From Arthrobacter sp. C9C5 (GTDB lineage: Bacteria; Actinomycetota; Actinomycetes; Actinomycetales; Micrococcaceae), in the NCBI RefSeq assembly GCF_013359735.1, contig NZ_JABFMX010000011.1, positions 1 to 64,000 on the forward strand: a stretch of 64,000 nt of DNA. Reading direction: 5' to 3'. The translations under genes and the position numbers were made by a program. Below the pieces are notes generated by a model. The model was given only the letters and a program-made list of their open reading frames with translations, made no database searches and was not told the DNA's origin. This document shows, one piece after another, positions 53,482 through 63,322 of this stretch (its first letter is position 1; each line of letters begins with the position of its first letter).

Positions 53482-54796
53482 GGCCACCCACCTCCGACGA
53501 CACGCTGGAACCGTTGCCGGCAGCGTCCCGGCCGGCCCGGAACTGTGCTGCCTGTCCATACCAGGCCTCCAGGAGTGCTGGCATCCGGGCGGATGACCAG
53601 CGATCGCTCGGGGTCGGCCGCTGGACCGACTCTGAGTCCCGCAGCGCGACGGCCAAGCGTGCGGGCAGCCCTGGTCCCACGTCCACGACGCGACTGACCC
53701 CGTCGGCAGTTCCCCGAACGAAGATCGGGGGTCCTCCTAAGTCCACGCAGATGACGGGCAGTCCCGCGGCGCAGGCCTCGGCCACTACCCATGGAGCGGA
53801 ATCATGCAGGGAAGGAAAAAGCATCGCGTCCGCGGCATCAAGTGCTGCCAGGACGGCCTCGCGCGGCAGTTGTCCCCGGCAGGTCACGCGGTCCGAGATA
53901 CCTCGCCGGGCCGCTTCCGCCTCCAGCCAACGCTGGTCCGGGCCGGCGCCGATGAACTCCAGCTTCCAGTTCGCAGCGGCCGGATGGCTGAGGGCCTTCA
54001 CCGCAAGCCTGGTGCCCTTCCAGGACACCAGGCGGCCGACGAATACCGCGGTCCGCACCCGGGACGGGGCGCTGCTGCCGGACGAGCCCCGCGCCGCGGG
54101 ATCCACCACCGCGTTGGGCTCCACGACCACTGCGGCGGTGCCGGCAAAGCGCCGTCGGACGTCGTCGTTCAAGCCGACGACGAGCTGAGCCCGGCGGGCC
54201 GTCCTGTCGGCAATAGCCCGGCGGCAGGCTCCCGTGACCGTACGCCGCGCCAGCTCGGCCGCGGCTCCGCGGAGACCGAGCCAACGCAGGAGTGGCACCG
54301 GAACGTACGACGCCCCCCCGACCGGCCCCCACACCAGTGGCACCGTCGGGGGGAGCGCCGTCAGGCCGCACGGCATCCAGTCGGAGGCAAAGGTGACGTG
54401 ATGGGCGACGTCGAATGGCGCCTCCCGATGGAGGTCCAGGGCCCGCTGCCCGGCCAGTCGCTGCCAAAGCGGGTAATACCAGTAGACATCCCGATGGTGC
54501 TTCTTCAGGCGGAGGCACCAATCCGGCAAATCCACGTATACCGGGTGAATCCACGGCGCCAGCACGGGCTCCGCCGCAAGGGCGTGGGCTATGAGCGGCT
54601 CGAATCGCGGCCGGGTGATAACCCAGACCTCGCTGTGGACGGCCGCTGCCCGGGCAAATTCCCAGCCGGCGCCCGGTTCCGAGCCCATGCCCGGACCGCA
54701 CGCGTAGGCACTGACGAGAACGCGGCGCCGGCCCGGCCCGAGTGAGCCAGCGCCGCTGGCTTTGTTGGAGGACTGCAAGGTCTGATCCCTTCTCAA
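53462..54796 (-). CDS. Glycosyltransferase family 4 protein
   Basis: This protein of 444 residues reads from TTG 54796, overlapping the upstream stop as TTGA; TTG 54778 has a better-placed GAAGGG site. The N-terminal part has VLVSAYACGPGMGSEPGAGWEFARA, the glycine loop of GT4 enzymes; the C-terminal part has AVFVGRLVSWKGTRLAVKALS, EFIGAGPDQRWLE and the donor site FPSLHDSAPWVVAEACAAGLPVICVDLGGPP. It probably transfers a hexose or deoxyhexose from a nucleotide donor in the polymer pathway. Its tail overlaps the lipoprotein gene. Confidence 0.85.
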   Translation of the reverse strand: MRRDQTLQSSNKASGAGSLGPGRRRVLVSAYACGPGMGSEPGAGWEFARAAAVHSEVWVITRPRFEPLIAHALAAEPVLAPWIHPVYVDLPDWCLRLKKHHRDVYWYYPLWQRLAGQRALDLHREAPFDVAHHVTFASDWMPCGLTALPPTVPLVWGPVGGASYVPVPLLRWLGLRGAAAELARRTVTGACRRAIADRTARRAQLVVGLNDDVRRRFAGTAAVVVEPNAVVDPAARGSSGSSAPSRVRTAVFVGRLVSWKGTRLAVKALSHPAAANWKLEFIGAGPDQRWLEAEAARRGISDRVTCRGQLPREAVLAALDAADAMLFPSLHDSAPWVVAEACAAGLPVICVDLGGPPIFVRGTADGVSRVVDVGPGLPARLAVALRDSESVQRPTPSDRWSSARMPALLEAWYGQAAQFRAGRDAAGNGSSVSSEVGGLVPQTP

Positions 54797-57700
54797 CGCG
54801 GGGTGGTCAGGGTGAAGCCGGACACCCGCGCAGTGACAGGGGCGTTGGTAGCCGAACCCGACAGCACGGCAGTGACTCCCGTGTACCCCGGCGCCTGGAG
54901 TCCCGGGGTAGTATCGGTGACCTCAAGTTGCCAAGCGGCCGGTTCCGCACCGTTGGCTGCCCACACCTTGGCTTTTACGGCGGTGGTTCCCTGGCCGGTG
55001 ACTTGGATACGGACGCCGAGCTGCTGACTGCCGGTTCCCGTCAGTCCGGCAATCTGGGTTTCGGCAGTCAGGTACGTTTCCGCGCCCGTAGCAGTCATCC
55101 TCGTGATGGCGAGGTAGACCCTACCCGCGGCGATGAAACGAACTTTGGCCCGGTACTCGCCTTGGCTGGGTACCGAACGTCCCACCGCCGACACATAGAC
55201 TCCACCGCCGGTGGCGTTCTTGTCCAAGGAGACGTTGAAGGACAGATCCGTGTCAGCGTCCTCTACGTTCTTCAGGTACGCGGCGGGAGCGTTTCCGGGC
55301 GCCAGCATGATCCAGTTGCCGGTCGGGTTGGACACGGAGTAACGAGCTACGGAACCGCTGACGGTCCAGGCCCCGCCCACCTCGGCGGTTCCCAAGCCCT
55401 GGGCGAGGACCCTGGCGAAGGTATCTTTCGCCAGCACCGTGCCGGCTGGGAGCGACGCGGGGGTGGCAGTCGTGCTGGCCTCGTTGGAAGCCCCCTTGTC
55501 ATCCGTGACGGTGAGTTTCACTGTGTAGCTTCCGGCCGCCGTGTAGGTATGGGTGGCTGTCCGGCCGTTGCCGCTTTTCCCGTCACCGAAATCCCACACC
55601 CAGGAGCTGATGCTGCCGTCGGGGTCCGAGGACGCGGATCCATCGAAGGAACAATCGAATCCCTTGCACTCCGCCGTCAGGGCGGCTACCGGTGCCTGGT
55701 TCGGAGCGGTCACCGTCACGGTCTTCACTTCGAGGGTGCTTGCGCCCAGGTTATCCGTCGTGCTCAGGCGGACCTGGTAGGTTCCCGCTGCGGCGAAGCT
55801 GTGCGTTGGGGTCACCCCGGTGGCGCTTTGCCCGTCTCCGAAATCCCAAGCGAATTCCGCTATCGTGCCGTCGGAGTCCGATGAGGCAGACGCGTCGAAC
55901 CCGCAGCTCAGCTCTGTGCAGACTGCGCTGAAGGAGGCGATCGGCGCCTGGTTTCCGCTGCCGAGGTTATAGTGCCACTGGACATCGGATGAGTCCAGTT
56001 GGACCGGGTAGATGGCCACTTCGTCAATACTGCCCACCATGGCCCGGGACCAGGGCTGATTCGGCCAGCCGTTGAGGTTGTCCGCCCCCACCCTCCAGTA
56101 ACCGTCGTATCCTTGCGCGACCGTCGGACTGTTGGTGCCTTGACTGACGCCATCTACGAACAGTTCAGAGCGGCCCGGGACCATCGTGCCGACGAGGTGG
56201 TGCCACTTACCGTCGTTGAGTGCGGCGCCGCTGGTGACCGTTGTGGCCGAGCCAGTCCACACGCCGAAGACAACCCTGCCGTCGTTCTGCATAAAGATGT
56301 GACGGTCGTAATTGCCGCTCTGGCCCGACTGGCTGTTACCAAAGCCGACAATCCGACCGCCGGCCGTGGTGGTCGTCTTGATCCAAGATTCCACGGAAAA
56401 GGTCTGCGGACCGGCCTGGGACTGGCTGCTCGCCATGTTGCTGTTGCTGTCGGTGAGATCAGAAGACGTGGTGCCAGCCAGGATCCCGGCCCCGCCCAGA
56501 TTCATGGCCCAGTAGGTGCCGGTGTTGCTCCCGGCGAAGTCCGCCGCCGTCGTGCCACTGGTCTCCTCAAAGCGCCACAAGCTGCTGGCGCCGTCGCCCT
56601 TCACTGTGTCCTGGTAGCTGGCGGACTGTGCGGCGACGGTGACGTAGGGGGTCCAGAAGGACTGGACGGCAACGGTACCGTCGGACGCCTCAACGCGGTA
56701 GGCCGCCTGGGCGCCGGCAGGGCGGTTTTTGTCGATGAACGTCAGGGTGGGGATGTCCCAGAAGCGGGAGCGAACCACCTGGGTGAAGATCGGTTCGGTG
56801 GTTCCGGCCCGGTACAGCTTGTAGGTCAGGTTTTCGTCGTCCTTATCAGTCGTGGCCTTGAACGTGACCTTGACCTGGCCGGGGCGGGTGCTTGACGCCG
56901 AGGGAGTCGAAGGCCGGGCAGGGGCTGTTTCCGGATCCGCCTGGAACCTGGTCACACCCTGCTGGACAGCACCGTTGACCGTGGTGAAGTCGCCCCCGAC
57001 CCAAAGCTGCTTGCCGTCGGTAGCCATGGCCAGCGGACCGACCTGGGTTGTGCCGCTCGCGTTTGTCTGCGGGTACCAGCCGGCCAGCTTTCCGTCCTCG
57101 GGACGCTCAACTAGGAGAAAGCGGTTGGGGCCTTGCGGGAATCCGTCATCACGGCTGCAGTCATGGGCGTGTGAGCCTTTGTAGAGCCAGCCTCCGATGA
57201 GCGCAATGGCTTCGGTGGCGCCCAGGCAGCTGTTCTTCCACTTGAGGGCACCGGTCGCGATGTCGGCCGCGAAAGTGCCGTCAAAGCAGCCTCCGCCTTC
57301 CCCTGCGTTGGCAAAATAGGCGGTGTTCTGGTCAACAACGATGTCCCGCACCGTCGACACGCAGCTGGTGGACTTCGGCGGAATCGCCGTCGCCGCAGGG
57401 AACGGAAGCGGCAGCCCCTGAGTGCTGTCGACCAGGCCGACGGCCCACGTGGGAACGCCGCCGAGGGTGTCGAATTTACCGCCGATGTAGACCTTGGTGC
57501 CGTCGGGGGCAGGGCGCACGACCTTGACGTCAGCATTGGAATTCGGGTCCCAGGGAAGGAGCGTCCCGTCACTCGCCTTGACAGCGGCCGCCCGGTTGCG
57601 GTCGACGCCGGACACCCTTCCGAACGATCCGCCGAAGAACACTGTGGAGCCCTGGGCCGCGATGGTCGCCACGCGGTAGCTCACGTTCGGCCTGAAATTC

Positions 57701-58137
57701 GCGACGAGGCTGAGGCTGCCGGTGTCGATCGCGGCGATGCGCGGGCGCGACTGGCCTTCGATCTGGGTAAAGTCCCCGCCTACGTAGACCCTGCTTTGGT
57801 CCTCCGACGCTGCAAGCGACCAGACCTTGCCGTTGGGTTGCGGAGCGTACGACAGCAGGTTTCCGGACGCGGCATCCACCACGGCGAGATACGTCCGGGA
57901 GGTCTCCTGGGTTCCCGCGGCCGCACCCGGCGGGCGAACCGTCGTGTACTCGCCGCCGATGAAGACCTTGCCCTTGGCGTAGGCCAGGGCGCGGACGGTG
58001 CCGTTGGTCTGCCAAATCGATGAATTGGTCGCCGAAAGCGCGGTTTCACGGCCGAAGGCTGGGGAGATCAGTACCCCCATCAACATTGCCAAGACCGCCA
58101 TGATTCCAGCCGGGCGTAGGAGTTTCTTTGTATACAT
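54793..58137 (-). CDS. Large secreted beta-propeller/LamG/PKD protein
   Basis: This protein of 1114 residues starts with a signal peptide (1-29, cleaved near PAFGRE). Domains in order: a propeller-like region (about 40-400) with repeats of the form (V/I)GG(D/K/E)(F/Y)(T/D) at 59, 118, 168, 218 and 380; a fibronectin-III-like segment (about 405-505); a LamG/concanavalin-like domain (about 515-725, WRFEETSGTTAADFAG... SIDEVAIYPVQL); two PKD domains (731-810, 814-892), each with WDFGDG; and a C-terminal beta-sandwich (about 897-1112). It is probably a cell-surface carbohydrate-binding or adhesive protein exported with the polysaccharide. It sits inside the overlapping operon. Confidence 0.8.
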   Translation of the reverse strand: MYTKKLLRPAGIMAVLAMLMGVLISPAFGRETALSATNSSIWQTNGTVRALAYAKGKVFIGGEYTTVRPPGAAAGTQETSRTYLAVVDAASGNLLSYAPQPNGKVWSLAASEDQSRVYVGGDFTQIEGQSRPRIAAIDTGSLSLVANFRPNVSYRVATIAAQGSTVFFGGSFGRVSGVDRNRAAAVKASDGTLLPWDPNSNADVKVVRPAPDGTKVYIGGKFDTLGGVPTWAVGLVDSTQGLPLPFPAATAIPPKSTSCVSTVRDIVVDQNTAYFANAGEGGGCFDGTFAADIATGALKWKNSCLGATEAIALIGGWLYKGSHAHDCSRDDGFPQGPNRFLLVERPEDGKLAGWYPQTNASGTTQVGPLAMATDGKQLWVGGDFTTVNGAVQQGVTRFQADPETAPARPSTPSASSTRPGQVKVTFKATTDKDDENLTYKLYRAGTTEPIFTQVVRSRFWDIPTLTFIDKNRPAGAQAAYRVEASDGTVAVQSFWTPYVTVAAQSASYQDTVKGDGASSLWRFEETSGTTAADFAGSNTGTYWAMNLGGAGILAGTTSSDLTDSNSNMASSQSQAGPQTFSVESWIKTTTTAGGRIVGFGNSQSGQSGNYDRHIFMQNDGRVVFGVWTGSATTVTSGAALNDGKWHHLVGTMVPGRSELFVDGVSQGTNSPTVAQGYDGYWRVGADNLNGWPNQPWSRAMVGSIDEVAIYPVQLDSSDVQWHYNLGSGNQAPIASFSAVCTELSCGFDASASSDSDGTIAEFAWDFGDGQSATGVTPTHSFAAAGTYQVRLSTTDNLGASTLEVKTVTVTAPNQAPVAALTAECKGFDCSFDGSASSDPDGSISSWVWDFGDGKSGNGRTATHTYTAAGSYTVKLTVTDDKGASNEASTTATPASLPAGTVLAKDTFARVLAQGLGTAEVGGAWTVSGSVARYSVSNPTGNWIMLAPGNAPAAYLKNVEDADTDLSFNVSLDKNATGGGVYVSAVGRSVPSQGEYRAKVRFIAAGRVYLAITRMTATGAETYLTAETQIAGLTGTGSQQLGVRIQVTGQGTTAVKAKVWAANGAEPAAWQLEVTDTTPGLQAPGYTGVTAVLSGSATNAPVTARVSGFTLTTPR

Positions 58138-58149
58138 GTCGTGCCTCTC

Positions 58150-59538
58150 TTAGATGGTTACTGGCTCCCCGAATGACCGGAGCAAATGACGATTTGGGGT
58201 GTGATGACTCCGGCTTTGGCCGGTTCCTTCACGGTTTCGCTTGGCTGCCCGGTCGACGGCGCTGACGAGCACCGCGACGAGCACAAGGAGCGTCATCGAG
58301 GAGAAGTCGCAAAGCCCGCTCTCGTTGACTGATGCGACCATGACGTACGTCATGAGAAAGCCCGCACACGCCCTGGCGGGGTGTCCAGGGGTCCTCAGGG
58401 CGTAAACCGTCGCGGTAAGAACGGCCAACGCGACAAGAGCAGCCCCCACTGCCCCGGTCTCCCAGAAACTGTCCAGCCAGCTGTTATCGATCGGCATGAC
58501 GTTGATGTCGCCTTCGCCGCGGCGGAGCAAGAGTTTCTTCTCCCCCAGCCCGTGTCCGAACCAAAACAACTGCGGATCGTAAGGTTGGCTGAGGATGAAG
58601 TCCCACACCTTGGTCCGGCCGCTCAGGTTCTGGATTTGCTCACTGTCCTGGTCGCGCATAGCCCAATCGACGATTCCGGGCACAAACGGCAGTGCCAGGC
58701 AAAGCGAGCCCATCACCAGCTTGAGTCCGCGGCGTCCGGCGGGCGAGGCAAGAGTCGTGCTGAACGCTACGAGCAGCCCCAGCAACAGGGCCAGCGCCGC
58801 TGTCCGGGTGTGGCTGAAGACGATGAGGCCGCTTCCGACTGCGACGGCGGGTACCAGCACCAGCACGCCCACGGTCCGATGCGCCCACAGGAGGACCACC
58901 AGGCCCGCCAGCACGGCCCCCACCTCTCCGACCCGGGGGGCCATCATGGGCAAGAACGCTCCTACCAGCCGCGCCGACTGGAACGGGCGGCCGCCCTGCC
59001 AGGCCAGCCCTGGCGCTGTAACTACTCCGGCGAGCACCGTCAGTGCCAAGCATGCGTAGGCGGCCGTAGCGGCACCGACCAGCACGCGGAATCGTCCGCG
59101 GATAACGGACCAAAGCAACACGGGCACCATCAAACCGAGGACCAACCGGGTACCGCGAAGGATCGCCTGAAGAGGTTCGGGCTGGAACGCCGAGGACACC
59201 ACCACGTACGTTCCGTAGAGCAAGTAGAGGGCCACCGGTAGCGGGATGCGCAGCGCAGCCCTCGGCGGCAACACCATCAGCAGAGCAACGATGCAAAATA
59301 TCAGCACCAAACCCTTCAGCGCACTGCTGCCGTCAGATCCGCCGCTGGGATCCGATTTCGACCAGGGCTGAACGGTCAGTAGCATCAGGCCCCAGGCGAG
59401 AAAGAGCACAATGAAGGCTGTCCGGTCGCTGAGCCGGCCCGGCGGTGACCACTCTTCGGGCAGCGGTCCGGCCGGCTCACCGCCGGCAGTGACGCTACCC
59501 GGATTGACGTTGCCGGGGCGGAACTGGAGGATGGTCAT
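58150..59538 (-). CDS. O-antigen ligase/polymerase-type membrane protein (Wzy-like)
   Basis: This 462-residue protein starts at ATG 59538, overlapping the stop of the Wzz-like gene (ATGA). It has about 11-12 TM helices and a large outside loop with SGRTKVWDFILSQPYDPQLFWFGHGLGE (about 314-341), followed by DNSWLDSFWETGAVG, typical of the O-antigen ligase/polymerase (Wzy_C) family. By position it polymerises repeat units delivered by the flippase. Basic Arg/Lys/His-rich ends face the cytoplasm. Confidence 0.85.
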   Translation of the reverse strand: MTILQFRPGNVNPGSVTAGGEPAGPLPEEWSPPGRLSDRTAFIVLFLAWGLMLLTVQPWSKSDPSGGSDGSSALKGLVLIFCIVALLMVLPPRAALRIPLPVALYLLYGTYVVVSSAFQPEPLQAILRGTRLVLGLMVPVLLWSVIRGRFRVLVGAATAAYACLALTVLAGVVTAPGLAWQGGRPFQSARLVGAFLPMMAPRVGEVGAVLAGLVVLLWAHRTVGVLVLVPAVAVGSGLIVFSHTRTAALALLLGLLVAFSTTLASPAGRRGLKLVMGSLCLALPFVPGIVDWAMRDQDSEQIQNLSGRTKVWDFILSQPYDPQLFWFGHGLGEKKLLLRRGEGDINVMPIDNSWLDSFWETGAVGAALVALAVLTATVYALRTPGHPARACAGFLMTYVMVASVNESGLCDFSSMTLLVLVAVLVSAVDRAAKRNREGTGQSRSHHTPNRHLLRSFGEPVTI

Positions 59539-61124
59539 GACTTTGTCCCGGCAGCCCTCGGCGCCGTGTATTCGACTTCGGAGTTCTGCGGTTCGGGGCG
59601 ACTCACCCGGGCGACTCCGGTGCGCTCCGGAATGCGGTGCCGTATTTTGGAACTCCGTGCCCGGCCAAAACGGTGCCTGCCTGCCGCGACCTTGGACCGG
59701 TCCGCCATTAGGATCGCCACCACCGGAAGATTTGCCGCGTTGAGCTCATCCATGGCCTGCTCTAGACGGTGGACACGATCCTTTCGCAGGTGCACCACCA
59801 GCACCATGGGCCCTGAAAATCCGGCAGGCAGGTTGCTGTGGGAGCCGTCGTCGCCGAAGTGCGGACCGGTTGCCAGCAACAGCAGGTCGTAGGTTCCGGT
59901 TGGCGTCGGCGTGGAGCCAAAGACGGCCGCCGCTTCACATCCGATTTCACTGTTTACGCTGGCGAGCCGCCGGCCGGACAAGGCACCAAGCGGTGTGGCG
60001 GCGCCAGCATTGGCAAGCTGCAGCGCGATTTCGGTTCCGTCCTGGGGGCGAAGGGCCACGGCAGCCACAGACCCCAGGCCGGCATGCCCTCCGGCCGCCA
60101 GCCCCAGCAGCCCGGTGGCTCCAAGGGCAGCCGACGTGAGCGGCCGCACAGCTATCTGTTCGGACGATATTCCCAGCATCGCGCTCGAACGCTCCACGGA
60201 ACGAAGCAGCAGCTGGCCGGCGCCCGCCCCGTTTCGTTGGCCGCTAAAGTCGAAGATTTCCGTGAGCCCGGTGGCCCGCATGATGTCGCGCCGGTCCATG
60301 ATCCGATCGGTGACCTGCCGCCGCACAACGGCAAAGACCACCCCGGCCAGGAGTCCCACGGCAAGACCCCCCAGGAGGAACATCAACATGGACGGGGATT
60401 CCTGGACCGCCACCGCAGTAGCCGGTCGAACGACGGAGCCGCCACCGTTGAAGTTCTCGACGGCATCATCCAGCGCCGCTGCAGTCGACTGGGCTTGGCT
60501 CGCTTCGTGTTCGAGTTCTTCGCGCTTGGCGAGGATGCTCGCGGCGGCCCCGGGATTCGATGTCCGGGCTGCGGCGAGTGGTCCAGCGAGCGCTGCCGCC
60601 GAAGCCAGGCTGTCCTTGGCGGCCGTGTGGGCACGCTCCGCAAGCACGTTCATGTCGGTTCGGCCAATGTCGGCACGGTACTGCAGAAAGGCTGCGGCCA
60701 CCGCGTTGACGTTGGCCGCTGCCTCCTCGGGAGTGGACGCGTCCGCGGAAATGGAGAAAGAATTATCTGTCGTTGCACTTGCCCTGACGCTGGACCGGAG
60801 AACGGCCGAGCCGCGTTCGTCGAGCCGGCGGGCTTGAGCGGCCATGTCCACGACGACGGGGCTCGCCAGAATGCGGGCTTGGGTCTCGGCCGGAAGCTCC
60901 AAGCCAAGGCCGCCGGACTTCGCGATTGCGGGCTGGGAAGCCACTTCAGCGGGCAGCGAGTAGTTTCCGGTGATCAGCTCCGCCCGCGCCGTGTACTTAG
61001 TGGGATTCTGCGCCGCCACTCCGCCGCCGGCGAGACCCCCGACGACCATGAACGAAATGACCACCGGCCAGTACACGGTGATTATCTGCTTGGCTCCATG
61101 CCAGACCGACCACGATTCATTCAT
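59535..61124 (-). CDS. Wzz/YveK-like protein with a degenerate tyrosine-kinase-like domain
   Basis: This 529-residue protein starts at ATG 61124; longer readings enter the flippase gene. It has TM1 at about 14-38, an external coiled-coil region (60-230), TM2 at about 246-267, then a cytoplasmic domain. The PTKYTARAELITG and QESPSMLMFLLGGLAVGLLAGV segments fit chain-length determinant (Wzz/YveK) proteins. The cytoplasmic part resembles a bacterial tyrosine kinase fold, but the P-loop position reads RPQDGTEI (359-366), without the Walker lysine, and the Tyr cluster is missing. It is thus probably a structural pseudokinase that regulates chain length with the polymerase. Confidence 0.78.
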   Translation of the reverse strand: MNESWSVWHGAKQIITVYWPVVISFMVVGGLAGGGVAAQNPTKYTARAELITGNYSLPAEVASQPAIAKSGGLGLELPAETQARILASPVVVDMAAQARRLDERGSAVLRSSVRASATTDNSFSISADASTPEEAAANVNAVAAAFLQYRADIGRTDMNVLAERAHTAAKDSLASAAALAGPLAAARTSNPGAAASILAKREELEHEASQAQSTAAALDDAVENFNGGGSVVRPATAVAVQESPSMLMFLLGGLAVGLLAGVVFAVVRRQVTDRIMDRRDIMRATGLTEIFDFSGQRNGAGAGQLLLRSVERSSAMLGISSEQIAVRPLTSAALGATGLLGLAAGGHAGLGSVAAVALRPQDGTEIALQLANAGAATPLGALSGRRLASVNSEIGCEAAAVFGSTPTPTGTYDLLLLATGPHFGDDGSHSNLPAGFSGPMVLVVHLRKDRVHRLEQAMDELNAANLPVVAILMADRSKVAAGRHRFGRARSSKIRHRIPERTGVARVSRPEPQNSEVEYTAPRAAGTKS

Positions 61125-62481
61125 CGGGGACCGCCACCTCTCCGGGTTGAGACCGATCCGCCAGATGGCGGGATGATGCAGACTTGCCAGTCGTGAATGG
61201 ATACTGCGAAATCGCGGTTCTGAACTGCAGGTACCAGATACCGGCGTTGAGTACGGCAGCCGCGACGAGCCCCCACACTGCCCCCTGCAGGCCGACGGCG
61301 GCCGCGCCCGATACCGGGAAAATGACAGCCAGGCACGACGTCGCAATCCGTGTCCACATGCTTCTCCTGGCCTCCCCCATTCCGCGGAGTCCAACTGCCG
61401 GGCCGGTGTTGGCGCCGTAGAACACCTGTACGAGAAACATCGGAACCACCAGGGCCGATGCGGCCGGCCATCCCTGCCCCGCGAGGGCAATCCCCCATGA
61501 CCCCGGCAGCAGCTCTACGGTGATGCCCCAGAGAAGGGCTCCGAGCGAGACCACCAGTGAAAACCCTGCCGTGACGCGCCGGAACCGCGAACTTCCTATG
61601 GCAATTGCCCGCGCGGCCTCCGGGACGGCAACAACCCCGATGCCCTGGACCAGGACATTGACCGGCCCCAACATGACAAGGACCAGCTTCATTTCGCCCA
61701 CTGCGGACAGACCCAACAGCCCTCCGATCGCGAAGAACATGACCTGCTGGGACCCGTTGATGGCAGCTCCCTCAAAGAGGTACCGGGGCCAGAGTCCGCG
61801 CTGCGAGTAGAGCCAGGACCTGACCTGCCGGACACTGGGCACCACGCGGCACTGGAAGCATCCGGCGGCGGCTGCCACAGTTGCCGCGGCGCCCCAGGCG
61901 AGGACAAGGGAGGCAGCGTTGACACGTCCGGAGAGGAAAACCAAGCCGAACGCCGGCACCATCAGCACAGCCCAGAGGAGATCGTTGATGAACGCAGAAC
62001 GCCCCCGCCCCGCTGCGAAGAGTATCTGGCGCGTACTGTCCTGAAGGAGCAAACCCGGGAGTGCGGCGCCGAGGCTCAGCACGAGAGGCAGGTGCTCCGC
62101 CGGCATCAAATGGCTGAGCAGAGCGAACAGAGCGAGAAATGCGACGGCTGTCAACAGCGCTACTCCGCAAACGCCTGCACGGGCCCGCTGAAGCTGCTCC
62201 GGCCCGGCGGTGGTGAACCGGACCGCGAAAGGTTCAGTGGCCAGCGCCCGGGAGATGCCGAGGACTAAACTGTAGGCCGAGAAGGCCAGCGCGTAGGCAC
62301 CGAAATCCGAAACGTTGACGGACCTGGCCACCAGGATCCCGACCGCGAAGTTGGTCAGGCTGCTGAGAGCCTGGTCGGCGAGCCCCCAGCCTACCCGTTT
62401 GACGGCTCCGGCCTGCCACGACCGTGCACGCCGCCTGCCAACCGGGCCGGACGTCGCTTCAGGGCCGGTCATGACTCTCAT
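61117..62481 (-). CDS. Polysaccharide flippase (Wzx-like, MOP superfamily)
   Basis: This 454-residue protein starts at ATG 62481 (ATGA overlap with the transferase stop); ATG 62472 is an alternative. About 12-14 TM helices occur in the MOP pattern: WGLADQALSSLTNFAVGILVARSVNVSDFGAYALAFSAYSL in TM1-2, and LFEGAAINGSQQVMFFAIGGLLGLSAVGEMKLVLVMLGPVNVLVQGIG in the second half. It translocates lipid-linked repeat units. Its end overlaps the Wzz-like start by 8 nt. Confidence 0.85.
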   Translation of the reverse strand: MRVMTGPEATSGPVGRRRARSWQAGAVKRVGWGLADQALSSLTNFAVGILVARSVNVSDFGAYALAFSAYSLVLGISRALATEPFAVRFTTAGPEQLQRARAGVCGVALLTAVAFLALFALLSHLMPAEHLPLVLSLGAALPGLLLQDSTRQILFAAGRGRSAFINDLLWAVLMVPAFGLVFLSGRVNAASLVLAWGAAATVAAAAGCFQCRVVPSVRQVRSWLYSQRGLWPRYLFEGAAINGSQQVMFFAIGGLLGLSAVGEMKLVLVMLGPVNVLVQGIGVVAVPEAARAIAIGSSRFRRVTAGFSLVVSLGALLWGITVELLPGSWGIALAGQGWPAASALVVPMFLVQVFYGANTGPAVGLRGMGEARRSMWTRIATSCLAVIFPVSGAAAVGLQGAVWGLVAAAVLNAGIWYLQFRTAISQYPFTTGKSASSRHLADRSQPGEVAVPDE

Positions 62482-63287
62482 GCGGATTCCACGAGCTTCG
62501 GTGCCCGGCGGCACAGCGCCAAGATGAAGACGGGGACATTCCTGGTGTAGCGCTTCCACAAGCGGCGTGGCTCCTGGGCGAAGCGGTAGACCCATTCGAG
62601 TCCTCCCCGTTGCATCCAGCGGGGAGCCCTGCGGACCCGTCCGGCATGCATGTCGAAGGCGCCACCGACCCCGACCAGGAGCGAATTGCCCAGACGGCTG
62701 CGGTAGCAGTCCATCCAGTTCTCCTGCTTTGGTGCCCCTAGGCCCACCCAGACGATCCGGGCCCCGGAGTCATTGATTTCCTGGACCATGGCTGTCTCCT
62801 CTTCCGGGGAAAGTTCGCGGAATGGAGGCGACTGCCAACCGGCAACCTTGAGTCCGGGGATGGTTCGTCGAAGATTCTCAATCATCTCTTCGGCAACCTG
62901 TGGCGCCCCGCCCAGAAAGTAGGAGGACCAGCCCCGCTCAGCGGCTGCGCTCAACAGTGCCGGCATCAGGTCCGGCCCGCACACTCTGCCCATCCAGTCA
63001 GCGCCGGCGCTCTTGCCGGCCCAGACCAGGGGCATGCCGTCCGGAACCGTCAAGGTCGATCCGTTGAAGATTCGGCGAAGTTCGGGGTTCCGGCGCGCAT
63101 GCAGCAACGCGTTGACGTCCGTGACGCACACGTAGCCGGGGTTTCCGCAGTCTATGTGTCGAACCAGCCTGTCAATGGCCTGACGCATGTTTACCGCGCT
63201 AATCCGGACACCCAAAATATCCACGCGCCGAGGACCGGGACCGGGACCAATTTCACTGCCAGGGCCGGGCTGTGTGCTTGAGACCAT
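62478..63287 (-). CDS. WecG/TagA/CpsF family glycosyltransferase
   Basis: This 269-residue protein has the GT26 marks: VTDVNALLHARRNPELRRIF, the catalytic-region aspartate in TVPDGMPLVWAGK (about 83), FLGGAPQVAEEM, VWVGLGAPKQENWMDCYRSRL and VGGAFDMHAGRVRRAPRWMQRGGLEWVYRFAQEPRRLWKRY. TagA attaches ManNAc to a polyprenyl-linked GlcNAc in wall teichoic acid synthesis; CpsF and WecG act on related lipids. The likely role is an early linkage step on the lipid carrier. Its stop overlaps the flippase start. Confidence 0.9.
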   Translation of the reverse strand: MVSSTQPGPGSEIGPGPGPRRVDILGVRISAVNMRQAIDRLVRHIDCGNPGYVCVTDVNALLHARRNPELRRIFNGSTLTVPDGMPLVWAGKSAGADWMGRVCGPDLMPALLSAAAERGWSSYFLGGAPQVAEEMIENLRRTIPGLKVAGWQSPPFRELSPEEETAMVQEINDSGARIVWVGLGAPKQENWMDCYRSRLGNSLLVGVGGAFDMHAGRVRRAPRWMQRGGLEWVYRFAQEPRRLWKRYTRNVPVFILALCRRAPKLVESA

Positions 63288-63322
63288 TTGAATTTCCCCC
63301 TTGGAAATTTGTAGTTGCGTTG

